A stretch of DNA of 64,000 nt from Castanea sativa (lineage: Eukaryota > Streptophyta > Magnoliopsida > Fagales > Fagaceae). A model generated the notes under the pieces. That model worked only from the letters and a program-made list of their open reading frames with translations. It had not been told where the DNA came from and made no database searches. Position numbers and translations under genes: made by a program. Positions 21,030 to 32,552 of the stretch are shown in pieces (the first letter of the stretch is position 1; every line of letters begins with the position of its first letter). The stretch is from positions 5,570,001 to 5,634,000 of the forward strand of contig NC_134018.1 in assembly GCF_040712315.1 (NCBI RefSeq), read 5' to 3'.

Positions 21030-23364
21030 TGATTGGTGTAGATATATTTATTGAATTGGCTGTATGTTTCCTGGCAGGCTTCTACAGACCAAAGTGCAGT
21101 GGATTTCAATATTCCATATCAAGTTGGGGCATTTTCCTTCGCGATGATCCAGCTTCTTGGAATTATTGCAGTAATGTCTCAGGTTGCATGGCAGGTTCTT
21201 ATTGTTTTTATCCCAGTGATTGCAACCTGTATCTGGTATCAGGTATACCCACTGACTTTGTCACAGTGTTGTCTTACATTCTTCCTGAAACCATATAACT
21301 CTATACTTATCATACCGCCTTCTTTACATTTTGGGCTGTGCACATGCTACATGCTCTCTTAGATTAAATTTAAAACCTTTACTAAGAGATTTTTTTAAAT
21401 GCTTTTTCTTAAGATTGGTTTTTTTTCAAGTTGCAAGGTGTATGGAGTGTTTTTTCATAAGATATTCCAATGTATTATAGTCATTCTTATGCAGAGAGAA
21501 GTGTTGTAACAAATATATTATTATGCAGCAATATTACATGCCTTCAGCACGAGAACTAACAAGATTAGTTGGTGTGTGCAAAGCTCCTGTGATACAACAT
21601 TTCGCCGAAACAATTTCAGGCTCAACAACAATTAGGAGCTTTGATGAAGAGTCACGATTTAGGGACATAAATTTGAAACTCACAGATGCATATTCTCGGC
21701 CAAAGTTCAACGCTGCTGGTGCAAGGGAATGGTTGTGCTTCCGCTTGGATATGATGTCTTCCATCACATTTTTCTTCTCCTTGGTTTTCTTGATATTTAT
21801 TCCTGAGGGAGTCATTGATCCAGGTAAGTAATTCCAATCTGGTGTACTAACAATGCTCCTTGCTGTTTGTTTTAATTTGGAAAAGGAATTCAAGTAATAC
21901 TTTTCTAATTGTCCTTTTTTTTTTTCTTTTTAAATTCTTGTTTCCTTTTTCCTAAAGGCATTGCGGGCTTGGCTGTGACATATGGACTTAATTTAAACAT
22001 AGCCTGGGTAATATGGGTTCTTTGCCAAATGGAGAACAAAATTATATCAGTAGAGAGAATACTTCAATACACTTGTATCCCAAGTGAACCTCCTCTTGAG
22101 ATAGAAGAAAACCGGCCAGATCATTCTTGGCCACCAAATGGAGAAGTGGATATTTGTGATCTGCAGGTAGTTTTGGTCCATTACTATTTATTACCAACCA
22201 ACCGTAATCTTGTTAATAAGGTCGTTCATGACTAAGATTTTTATGTGTTCCACATTAATTAATGATAAGGGGTGTAATGTAGGTAAGGTATGCCCCACAT
22301 ATGCCACTTGTTTTGCGAGGTCTCACATGTACTTTTCCTGGAGGAATGAGAACTGGCATTGTAGGGAGAACAGGCAGTGGTAAATCAACTCTCATACAAG
22401 CACTTTTCCGGATTGTTGAACCTGCTGCTGGTCAGATAATTATAGATGGAATCAACATCTCCTTGATTGGACTGCATGATTTGCGATCTAGACTAAGCAT
22501 TATCCCTCAGGAACCAACAATGTTTGAAGGGACTATAAGAAGCAACCTGGATCCACTCGATGAGCATACCGATGGACAAATTTGGGAGGTGGGTTGATTT
22601 CTTCTTGGGTTATTAAAAGAATTTTCTCTTTGCTAAATTTGTTTGTAAAGTGGCCATGCGATGCCTTTATGATTTGCGGTCAATGGGTGGCATTTGCTTT
22701 TATTTATTTATTTATTCTGATTTATTCATTGCCTTAAATTTTTCCCCTTGAATTGTTTTAGGCTTTGGATAAGTGTCAACTTGGAGATAAAGTTAGGGAG
22801 AAAGAAGGAAAACTAGATTCCACAGGTTTGTCATTTCAGCTTCTTATGTGGAATATTATTAAACTATGTAATGGAAACATATTGCTTATATTCTTAGGGA
22901 TGCTGCAGTTAGTGAGAACGGAGAGAATTGGAGTGTGGGTCAGAGGCAGCTGGTCTGCCTTGGCCGTGTGCTGCTCAAGAAAAGTAAGGTATTGGTGCTT
23001 GATGAAGCTACTGCATCTGTTGATACTGCTACAGATAATCTGATTCAGCAAACCCTCAGTCAACATTTTTCCAACTGTACAGTCATTACCATTGCACATC
23101 GAATAACTTCCGTTCTTCATAGTGACATGGTTCTGCTACTAAATAATGGTTAGTTTGACCATATGACTTTCTCTTACTTCTAATCTTGTTTCATGGTTTA
23201 TATGATTTCATTGTAATCCTATGGCTTAGCAAATTTCTCTGGACCCTGCTGCAGGGCTTATAGAGGAATATGATTCTCCAAATAGATTGCTAGAAAACAA
23301 GTCATCGTCTTTTGCTCAACTTGTAGCAGAGTACACGGTGAGGTCAAGTTCTAGTTTTGGGTAA
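17401..23364 (+). CDS. ABCC3: ABC transporter C family member 3-like (gene A), 10 exons, intact
   Basis: Exons by frame and GT-AG: 17401-19800, 20020-20106, 20219-20869, 21078-21242, 21529-21823, 21958-22166, 22283-22588, 22762-22825, 22909-23148, 23255-23364. The sum is 4527 nt, 1508 residues, the usual length for plant ABCC proteins. Order: TMD0, linker, TMD1, NBD1 (Walker [10 protein letters not shown], signature LSGGQKQR, Walker [12 protein letters not shown]), charged linker, TMD2, NBD2 (Walker [10 protein letters not shown], degenerate signature SVGQRQ, Walker [14 protein letters not shown]-loop TIAHR). All nucleotide-binding motifs are intact. Family members sit in the vacuolar or plasma membrane and export glutathione conjugates and related compounds. 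The actual substrate cannot be read from sequence. Exon 1 alone carries half the protein. The start gives a TMD0 comparable with relatives and follows a TATA box by 65 bases. Confidence 0.93.
20966..21026. repeat. Compound microsatellite (CT)n(CA)n in intron 3 of gene A
   Basis: A CT run passes into a CA run within the intron between exons 3 and 4. The equivalent in gene B (about 54166-54240) has a longer CT run. Confidence 0.95.
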
Positions 23365-23383
23365 GTTAAGCAACTAAAGCTTA

Positions 23384-24367
23384 CTAGTGGATGTCCAGGG
23401 CGATGCGCGTGTTCGTTATTAGTTATTTTATAACACTAATATGTGTTTAATGTTTGTGAAATTAATTTCGATTATGTATTATACGTCACTAAAATAATGA
23501 ATGGAAAAAATTGTAACATAATAAATCCATAAGCAACCATAATTGATTAGACTCTAAAAATGCCACTATATGCCCTTTTTTGTTTGATCAGGTGTACTTG
23601 TATATTTAGTTATTACATTTGACCGTTTCCAATATAAAATTTTCTATTATTTCCTTTTCTTTTTCTTAGAAGTATTTTTTTTAAAGAAAACTCATGAAAT
23701 TTTGAAGGCTAAACATCTAAGATTTAAGGTTTATAATTTCTAATTCGCAAAACTAAATATACATGCCAAGAGATTAAAAATAAAACAATAATTGAACATG
23801 AAAATATAAACTTATATTATTTCATAAACTTATACTATGCCAAGAGTTTAATTTTACTTACATCTGAGTACCTTAATCACTTACAAAGATTAAACATTTT
23901 CCAAAATATAAATAAAGACAAAAAACACATACCTTTTAGAAACCCCATATATTGTTAAAGCATTGTATCAAGCTTTGATAGTTTTGTTAAGAAGTTTAGA
24001 TCATATGCACTTAAAACGAAAGCCAATTTCATGCTCTTGTTGACACTAATTTCTCACTCTTTGTCTATCTATCTCTCTAGTCTTATTTTTCTTTTGGCCT
24101 TTTGATATTTTGTGAAACTGGTATATATAAAAGAACATGAAAACTAACATTGAACGGAGAAAACTTTTCATTTTTTAAATTAATGAAATTAAAAGTGGAA
24201 GAGATCAAGAAGTTGGAAAAGGGAATAGAACCAAATTTTTTAATTTTCTGCATTTATGGCTTAAACTAATCATTGATCAAAAGGTTAGAGGTGAAAAATT
24301 AAAGGAAAAAGTACTCGTACAAAACGCCGCATGCCAGAACCTCATGCATTTCCGCATGAGTTCTCTA

Positions 24368-24436
<69 letters not shown>

Positions 24437-24437
24437 A
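23384..24437 (-). mobile_element. Helitron-like element in the 3' flank of gene A
   Basis: Read on the minus strand it begins TCAATATATATA (24437), preceded by A. It ends with GCGCATCGCCCTGG...CCACTAG (23384), followed by T, giving the A-TC...CTAG-T signature. In unit B the 3' hairpin is intact as CGCGC-GAT-GCGCG. It starts just 19 bases after the gene A stop codon, so it may supply the 3' UTR end of the transcript. The interior is non-coding. The (TA)n run at its 5' end is far longer here than in unit B. Confidence 0.72.
24372..24434. repeat. (TA)n microsatellite
   Basis: Nearly pure TA repeat, about 60 bases, at the 5' end of the minus-strand Helitron. Unit B has only about 20 bases here. 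Confidence 0.95.
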
Positions 24438-24724
24438 TTTGGGCTTACTTGGACTGTGCTGAACGATATTGACAAGATTTTGCTGATCTAGCTAGTGGTT
24501 TCTGTGTGTTGTAGGCATATTGTATGAACAAATGGTGTACACAGTACACTACTAAATATCAGATAATAAAAAATAGTGATAGTGTAGGTTGTAACTTTTA
24601 TGTTTGAAGTAAGCTACATGCTGGACTTGATTCATGGCATTTTATTCCTCCATACAGTTTTCAAGTGAATACGAAATGCATCTGTTTAAGGCTTTGCTGT
24701 GAAATGGTAGGTTAAACGTAAGAG
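24438..24724. other. 3' flank of gene A after the Helitron
   Basis: Matches 57550-57836 and, more distantly, 895-1215. Non-coding. Confidence 0.6.
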
Positions 24725-25510
24725 TTGTGCACTTCTAAGCAAAGGTCTAAGGTGCTTAAAGCCCAATCTCAAACACTTGGACAATCCTCTTCCTTTCTAA
24801 TGTTGTCAAGAAAGAAAATTGAGGATTTTGTGTTTATAAATGAAAGAATGGAAAGCAAGCTCCATGGCTGGAGGAGCAAATATTTGTCTAACGCAGTTGC
24901 TCTATAATGAGTTTGACAAGGTTACTCTGATAAGATCAATTGTTCAAACAATCCTTTCATACACAATTTCAACCTTCCAACTACCAATCTTGCTCTATAA
25001 TAGGCTTGACAAGGTTACCACTTACCAGGACGTTTTAATGGAATTCTGTTAAGTTAGAAAGATTCTACTTTCCTTTGAACTTGTGGGAATCTGTATGACA
25101 CCCAGTACAATGTGGGCATTTAGGACTCAATAAGTTTGCTGAGATACATAGAGCATTGCTGTCCAAACTACCACGCAAAATGATCAATGCCATTGTCAAA
25201 AGCTTCTTTGAGGCAAACACTAAAGCAACAATGTTGTCAATTTGGAAGGGAATTTTAGGTGCCAGGGAAACCATTTGAAGAGGAGAATGATTTGTAATTG
25301 CAGATGGGAAGAAAGTGAATTTGTGGAAGGATCCATGGATCCTGTGGAATGAGGATTTTAAACCAAAAGCTAGAAGCCAATGAACCTCCAACCCAATGCT
25401 AGTTTCAAAGCTAACATTGCCAAACAATAAAGGTTGGGATAAATGGTGGCTAGAAAGCATATTCAGTCAACAATCTGTAGATATATTTGCTGTATCCGTA
25501 TCTCCACAAC
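24725..25510 (+). pseudogene. LINE (non-LTR) reverse transcriptase fragment
   Basis: Broken frames on the + strand give the C-terminal part of a plant LINE ORF2. FINERMESKLHGWRSKYLSNA and IRSIVQTILSYTISTFQLP match the region after the RT core, and further on IWKGILGARETI and FVIADGKKVNLWKDPWIL match the zf-RVT-like tail. Several stops and shifts interrupt it, and the RT core is missing. Unit B has the same fragment at 57837-58625, so the insertion predates the duplication. Confidence 0.72.
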
Positions 25511-25520
25511 CGCATTCTGT

Positions 25521-25733
25521 TTACTTGGGCATCAACTCTACCACTCTGTTGATCAATCTTTGCAAATAGGTCAAGACATGGATGTCATTGCTCCTTATGC
25601 TAGCAACGAACCTCTTAGTTCCTGAATTTATGAGAGCAGTAGCACCAATTTGGCTCTCCTGCAGGGTGTCAAGAGCTTCTATTATGCTTTGGTCTCCATT
25701 TGCGTGAACAACATCCTCTTCATTCTCAAACAT
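25521..25733 (-). other. Conserved 70-codon minus-strand reading frame, unknown
   Basis: Starts MFENEEDVVHANGD and ends VVELMPK. The same frame is open in unit B (58634-58846) with two amino-acid changes. Part of it (IIEALDTLQESQIGATALIN, then IRSNDIHVL) is loosely like a CBS-domain repeat, so it may be an exon of a captured or truncated gene. This resemblance is from memory and weak. No promoter or second exon was found. Confidence 0.35.
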
Positions 25734-25739
25734 GGATTA

Positions 25740-26016
25740 AAAAATTTATAAAAAAAAATACAAAAGATGGGATAATATGCAAAACGGGTCACAAGGCATC
25801 CCAATATATATGGGAATCTTTGGGTTTCTTTTTTTCCTATTGGATATTCTTTTTATCTGCATTGAACAACTTGCTAAATACAGGTTTTGTTACGAAGCAC
25901 GGTTTAATACATCAAATTTCTGATCATATTTGCATTTTGGAGAACTGTATGAGTGTGGTTTCTATTAGAAGTTACTTTCCCTATATCAGTATATTGTCTT
26001 TGAAGGAAATCGAGTA
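25740..26016. other. Spacer with no recognised feature
   Basis: AT-rich and non-coding; matched by unit B at 58850-59128. Confidence 0.5.
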
Positions 26017-26021
26017 CTTAC

Positions 26022-26939
26022 TATACAGTTGTTTAGACCCCTTAAACACACAATTGGATTAACCTAGTTAACAAGCCAAGTTATTACTTAATCCAAATTT
26101 CAGATCTAAGTTAACACAATCATATAATCATATTAAGCAATGCAGCAAAAAAATAAATAACACAATGACATGATGACCTAGGAAAACCAAATCGGTAAAA
26201 AACCTAGGGAGGATTTAACCTAGTTATCCTCAAGGTAAACCTGAATCCACTATGAAAGAATCGAAGTTTGAACAGTAGCGACTTAGACCACTAACATCCT
26301 ATTGCTACCCACCAGTAGAAAACTTACTGACACGACCACGTGCAAGCTCCGAGACCACAGACTCCTTCTTTCTTGGATTCTCCAACAAGTACAAGCACTC
26401 TCGCTTGTATATCTTTAAGCCCTTAATGCAACAACTGAATGATCATCAAGTTCTTAACATAATCTTGATTCTTGATAACTCTAAGTATATGTGAAGGTAA
26501 ACACCTCTAGATCTCATAAGAGATTCACACATACAACAATATAAGCAACAATAAGACTCTAGAACGATTTTGGGTACAAAACCCTAGATGCAAAAAGAGC
26601 CACACTCTTCTCTCTTTTAGAAGCCTTTAAAAACGTGCTTAGGGTTTCCTTTATATAGTGGGAGAAGTAGATCTGAAACCCTAATCCTTAATGGGCTTGA
26701 ACTGCAGTTTAGGCTGACTTAAAATTCTGTAGAAAATTCATGATCCACGATTCTCGATCGATCGAGTCTATTCTTCGATTGATCGAGCCGTGCAGAAATA
26801 GAACAGTAATTTTCTGCAACTACTCGATTCCAAACTTTGAGCAAGTCTAAACTTAGACTAAATATTTTGATCATGGTTTGCCAACACAATACACATTGAA
26901 ATTCTAATACATTAGTCACTAAGGTCTTAGAACCTAACA
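26022..26939 (-). repeat. 3' LTR of the copia-like element (unit A)
   Basis: 918 bp. It aligns with 30407-31340 and with 59134-60066. It contains the 14-base palindrome CTCGATCGATCGAG at 26753-26766. Confidence 0.9.
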
Positions 26940-29414
26940 ATCTCCCCCTTTGGCAATCCGTGACAAAACACATCACAAACATAAAATGCTCAAAGTTACA
27001 AAAAGCCTAATCAAATTTAAAAAGCACTAAACTCAATTCAACCTAACTACTATCTATTAGTTGCAAGTGTAGATAGCAGCACGACTGAATCAACCTGTAT
27101 ATTCCTGTAACACTTAACAAACACATAAATGCATGTGTGGAAAATACAAGTAAACCCATAAGAAACACAATATAAAAACAAAAGAAAACTAACTCTCCCC
27201 CTAAGTTAGATATATCAAAAAGTTTTTATATTCTCCTCTTTCAAAAACAAATTTAACTCCCCCTAAACAAAACAAATAGGATTCTCAAAGACATTTCATC
27301 TAGTTCTCCCCCTTTTTGTCACGTATTGACAAAGACAAATCAAACCAAGAGTGAACAAAAGACATACGCAACAAAGGATAGAGAATTAAGGGAACAAAAA
27401 ACAATTCAACTCTATAGAACAAACTTCTCCCCCTATAAAAATAGGAAAAACAAAACAAGGTTTGGGAAAAACAGTTTTGGGGAAAATATAGGAGGTGGGG
27501 AAAATAAAAAACACACAAACCTAACTTAAAAAAAATTAAGTTGAGGATACACATGAAGAAAAATATTCTCTCTTTCAATAAATGCAAACTTGACACTATG
27601 TGACCCATAAACAATTGCATGAGTAGAGAAAATATTTGCACATTGATTATCTATCATATCTCTTAAGAAAAATATTTTCTATAGTTCACTCACAAAAATA
27701 GTATATACTAGAATGTATAAAGGACTCAAAAATCAATCAATCAATTTTTAAATCAAGTTGAGTACCCAATTTAGCAAAGTGTATGCATGGTAAGTGTGAA
27801 AACAATGAGAGATATGATTGCAAAACTGCAAGATGGATACAGAAACAATGCAATGCATGTGAATCCTAAACACAAATGATGCATGAAAAAAAAATTGGTC
27901 AAATACTTAAAAACTGAAAATTTGTCAGTTTCGATCGATGCTCAATCGATTGAATATCAATCGAGCCAGGCAGATTCAAATCAAAATTTTTATCGCAATT
28001 TCGATCGGTCGAGAGACAGTTTCGATCGATCGAAAATCTGGAAAACTTAAATTTTTGAAAAAAAAATCAATTTTATGTAGAAACTCCTTTTATGAATGAA
28101 ATGCATGAGTATGAGATCAAAAGTTTTTTAAAAACACTTCTATTCAACCCAGATTTTCTAAAAACAAGATTTTAATCATCAAAAAGAATATTTTGCATCA
28201 AACACTATGGAAAACATAATCTTGGATGGCCATAACAAGATCACACACAATAATATGTACAAAGTTTAGCAAAGAGTAACTTGTGTAGTGTATGCAACTA
28301 GCGAAAGCTTGAGAGACATGTGAGGTGATATGTAAATAGTAATTAAGCACACTTTCTACAAAATTCATCACATACACTTAAAACAGACTATCCCTTAAAG
28401 AGTTACATCATATAACTCTCACATCTCCTAGAATAAAAACTTGCAATCATGTAAGTTTCTTGATTTGCCTCATAATATACACACCAATTTTATTTGATCA
28501 GAAACTTATTAAGAATTAGTCGGGATAATGTACACACCAATTTTAATTGATTGAATTTATTATAGTCCAATAATGTACACACCAATTTTAGCATTTAAAC
28601 CGAGGCTACACCTTATATTCTTTTTGTACATATGCTATACTTTCTCAAGCACAAAATCTTACGATATGCACTGAGGTATTTATGATTGGCTAGTAAACAG
28701 TGATGAAATGGTTATTTATGCATTTCTCATTAAGATCAAGTCCGAAAATCAAGGCATGTGACTTCAAGATCAAGACAAAGTGATCGAAAATTATAAACAT
28801 CTTCTCACACATCATGCACTACAAAGCTCAAACTAGTAAAGTGCAATAAATAAGCTCATCCAAGCTAAACAAGATACACAAGTATGTTATGTAAAGATAA
28901 TATGGTCAACCTCAATTACATATCCATGATATGTAATACAAAACACAAAAAACTTTTTGGTTTTATAAAAAAAAAAATTATGACCAAAAACAGAAGGCAC
29001 ACATTATGCTAAATGAATAAAATGCAAAAACAATGCATGACAGTGCTAAACTAAGCTATTGAGGGTACACAAATAAGAAATATCAATTTCTTAATTATTC
29101 CATGAGTACATGTACAAACTAGTACGTACTCACACAAAATCAGAAATAGCTTAGCACTTATATAACACATACTATTCAAGTTTCTTCACAATGTCAAGCA
29201 TGTTCTAAATCAAGAGAGATATTTTAACTCATGTAATCCTCAAAACAAATAAAACAAGACACAAAATAAAATATTTTTGCCTTTTTGAAAATTTTCAATG
29301 TTTTTAGATTTTTGAATAGTTAAAACAACCTAAGAAAATGAAATAACCAAAAAGAAAAAGAAAACATGTCCACAATTTATTGAAAGAATTAAATCAAGGA
29401 CAAGTAAACAACAC
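26940..29414. other. Non-coding interior of the copia-like element (unit A)
   Basis: About 2.5 kb with no pol coding. It has repeated CTCCCCCT/AGGGGGAG tracts (26943, 27196, 27258, 27305, 27428), TTTCGATCGATCGAAA-type palindromes (27930-28040) and three spaced copies of TACACACCAATTTTA (28478, 28531, 28576). Confidence 0.7.
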
Positions 29415-30333
29415 TCACCTTAGAGAATCTTTTCTCATCCATATAGCATAAGTCTTCGGCTTTGTAGGTGAAAATCCATGAGAATCAGAGTATATTTGAG
29501 AGATTACACCAATCTTTTGAGAAAAACTGAAATCCTGCGAATTCCTTTCACAAGCCAACAAGCTTAAATTTTTCAAAAGCATATGAAACAATTTATATGG
29601 ACTTATGGCAGGAGAAATATCATCACATATCCTAGATTGAAACACAGAATTTTTAAATTTCAATTTATGACAATTAGGACGAATGTGACCAGAGACACCA
29701 CAAAAGTGACAACCAGGAACAAATTTAGGAATATCAGTATTCCTAACAGCAAATCTAGTCTCAAATTTTGGTTTTTGCCTCAACAAAGAACAATTTGATC
29801 TAATAGAACCAACAACACCACAAAGATGACAAGTAGGCACAAAAACAGATTTCTTATGCTCTCTAACAGTAGGTTTAGACATAGGTTTAGAAATTTCAGC
29901 GTCTACATCAGAACTTTTACCTTTGTCTAACTTAACACAATAAGTCTTTTCTTTATTATTCCTCTTGAAAGGAGAGATATAAACTTTCTCAGTTTTAGGC
30001 TTAAGAGAAACAGAAATACTTTTGTTATCAACTGCAAGTTTGGTACTAGTCAAATTTTCAATTTTAGCCTTAGATTGAACTAATTCTTGTTCCAAGCTTT
30101 TCATCTTTTCATATTCATTCTTTTTATTAGATTCATCTAATCTAACAACCAATTCCTCTTTTTCAAGATTAACCAATTTTAACTCTTCCTTGAATTTCTT
30201 AGCAATTTTCAAAGATTTTAATAATTTCTTATGGAGAGTTTCACAAGCATCAATAGAATCAACAGAAACAACAATGTTCTTTTTATTCAAATCATCACAG
30301 TCAAAAAACAGTAAGACACTTAAAATTATCCAT
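29415..30333 (-). pseudogene. gag-like protein with two zinc knuckles (unit A copia-like element)
   Basis: The minus-strand frame runs to a stop at 29415. It has a Lys/Glu-rich coiled coil (FKEELKLVNLEKEELVVRL) followed by two CCHC-type knuckles. CHFCGVSGHIRPNC is complete, while CHLCGVVGSIRSNC has Ser in place of His. An ATG at 30333 (MDNFKCLTVF) lies 57 bases after the primer site, but its frame joins the long frame only if one T of a T6 run is discounted. Unit B shares this T6 run, so the shift is old. The N-terminal gag region usual in copia is missing. The role would be nucleic-acid binding and packaging. Confidence 0.75.
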
Positions 30334-30389
30334 GATAGTAGGGATCAAGGATCAGCTTAGAGATCAAAAGATCTACAACAAAAGAGCTA

Positions 30390-30404
30390 CCTGCTTTGAT
30401 ACCA
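30390..30404 (-). other. Primer binding site of the copia-like element (unit A)
   Basis: Minus-strand TGGTATCAAAGCAGG, two bases from the LTR end. It is one base off the unit B version TGGTATCAGAGCAGG. Confidence 0.85.
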
Positions 30405-30406
30405 CT

Positions 30407-31340
30407 TGTACAGTTGATTAGACCCCTTAAACACACAATTGGATTAATCTAGTTAACAAGCCAAATTATTACTTAGTCCAAATTCCAGATCTAGGTTAAC
30501 ACAATCATATAATCATATCAAGCAATGAAGCAAAAAAATAAATAACACAATGATATAATGACCTAGGAAAACCAAATCGGTAAAAAACCTAGGGAGGATT
30601 TAACCTAGCTATTCTCAAGGTAAACCTGAATCCACTATGAAAGAATCGAAATTTGAACAATAGCGACTTAAACCACTAACATCCTATTGCTATCCACCAG
30701 TAGAAAACTTACTGACACGACCACGTGCAAGCTCCAAGACCACAGACTCCTTCTTTCTTGGATTCTCCAGCAAGTACAAGCACTCCCATTTGTATATCTT
30801 TAAGCTCTTAATGTAACAACTGAATGATCATCAAGTTCTTGACATAATCTTGATTCTTGATAACCCTAAGTATATCTGAAGGCAAGCACCTCTAGATTTC
30901 ATAAGAGATTCACACATACAGTAATATGAGCAACAACAAGACTCTAGAAAGGTTTTGGGTACAAAACCCTAGATGCAAAAAGGGACACACTCTTCTCTCT
31001 CTTAGAAGCCTTTAAAAATGTGCTTAGGGTTTCCTTTATATAGTAGGAGAAGTAGATCTGAAACCCCAATCCTTAATGGGCTTGAACTGCAGTTTGGGCA
31101 GACTTAAAATTCTGCAAAAAATTCATGATCCACGATTCTCGATCGATCGAGTCTATTCTTCGATTGATCGAGCTGTGCAGAAATAGAACAGTAATTTCTT
31201 GCAACTACTCGATTCCAAACTTATATTAAACCAAACTTTGAGCAACTCTAAACTTAGACTAAATGTTTTGATCATGGTTTACCAACACAATACACATTGA
31301 AATTCTAATACATTAGTCCCTAAGGTCTTAAAACCTAACA
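30407..31340 (-). repeat. 5' LTR of the copia-like element (unit A)
   Basis: 934 bp, TGTTAGG...TGTACA on the minus strand, followed by the TSD CTTAC at 31341. Confidence 0.9.
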
Positions 31341-31345
31341 CTTAC

Positions 31346-32552
31346 CTTAAACTTGACTTTAATGGAGTCCAATTTAGAGATGTGTTCACAACAATAGTAT
31401 GCTTAAATGGCCATAAATATTTGGAGTCAAAACGTTTGCATCACCTTTGTGATTGTGGGATTAGAGTTTTCACTTTGTTGTTTGTCTCCACTTCTATAAA
31501 GTGTTCTATGTTAGTATAGATTGGTACCCATGGTAATTGGATTAAAGTTTGAGATTTGTTGTCTATCACCCCTATGTAGCCATATGTCTCCATCAAAGTC
31601 CCTCAAATGGTGTCTTGAGTAGTAAACTATCTGACTTAGTCATTTTTAGGCTTGAGATGTATCCCAAATTATTTATTGAGTTGTTTGGAAAATTCTTTCG
31701 ATCTTTTGTGATATTTTTTCCTAATGGGCACGTGCTAAACTATTGTAGGTGCGATATATTCCTCAAATTGAGAAGTTTTAATTAATTGCAGACTTTTTTT
31801 AAATCTATGCCTCTTATGTAATGTCACTACTATTTAAGCACGATGAGCTAAGGAAAAAGAAATCAACATTGAGATCAGTCTGTAGGACATTTTTCAGCAA
31901 CCATGTCGATGCCTTAGAACATGGTTAATTAATTATTTCTTGAATGTAGCCTTATATACCTCATTAAGTTCAATAATTTAGTTGATTCTCAAAAAAAGTT
32001 CAGTAATTTAGTCTTCTTGTAAGGTCCATTCTATGAAATAATTGCTACCAAAAGCCAAGCTTCAAAACATGGTTATATACATAGTACATTTTGAATTAAC
32101 AAAACACAAAACTGGAATTGCTTTGGGTTTTTTGTATATTGATCTCATTCAAAAGGAAGGTGTTAACCTGCAATTATAGAAGTTGGAAAATCAATTGTGG
32201 AGCAATAAGTTATTTAATGGATTTTTTACCCAAATTCACATGCTTGATTAAAATTTCAGACTATTTAATTACACCATATACAAAGGGAGATCAAAATAGG
32301 CAGTGGAAGGTTTTAGTAGAAAGTGAAAGAGTAAAAGCAAAGGTAGATTAAAAGCAAAAACGGAGGGAGATTGAAAAAAATGAGGTTGGTCTAAAAAACT
32401 ATTTTAGTTTAAGTTTTTGGGTTGGGTCTTACCTTGTACATATAATTCCACAGCCACAAGTCTTCACATCCTTTGGTATCAAATCCTTACTTTTTCCTCT
32501 CTCTCGTTTGTGATCTTTGCCATTTTTTAGGCAGTAATAGAGACAGATAGCA
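31346..32552. other. Intergenic DNA, no recognised feature; SAUR promoter at the end
   Basis: No frame of interest and no repeat structure recognised. The last ~150 bases (TATAATTCCACAGCCACAAG near 32440) probably were the promoter and 5' leader of the SAUR pseudogene. Confidence 0.4.

Larger units (their letters stand above)
26022..31340 (-). mobile_element. Ty1/copia-like LTR element, gag-only, minus strand
   Basis: LTRs at 26022-26939 and 30407-31340 flank a 3.5-kb interior. Read on the minus strand the LTR begins TGTTAGGTT and ends TGTACA. The target duplication is CTTAC (26017-26021 and 31341-31345). The primer site TGGTATCAAAGCAGG (30404-30390) matches the initiator-Met tRNA end typical of copia elements. 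The polypurine tract AAAGGGGGAGAT adjoins the 3' LTR at 26940. Only a gag frame is present; protease, integrase and RT are missing, so it would have depended on another element. Unit B carries the same insertion. Confidence 0.88.

Noticed and set aside
21534..21893. Minus-strand frame of 119 codons, repeated at 54749-55108
   Set aside because: Complement of ABCC exon 5; it is duplicated only because the exon is.
25065..25460. 131-codon minus-strand frame, also at 58177-58572
   Set aside because: The + strand of the same region reads as a LINE ORF2 tail, which explains it better.
28478..28592. Spaced repeats considered as a CRISPR array
   Set aside because: Three copies only, inside a plant retroelement, with unequal spacers that are themselves non-unique.
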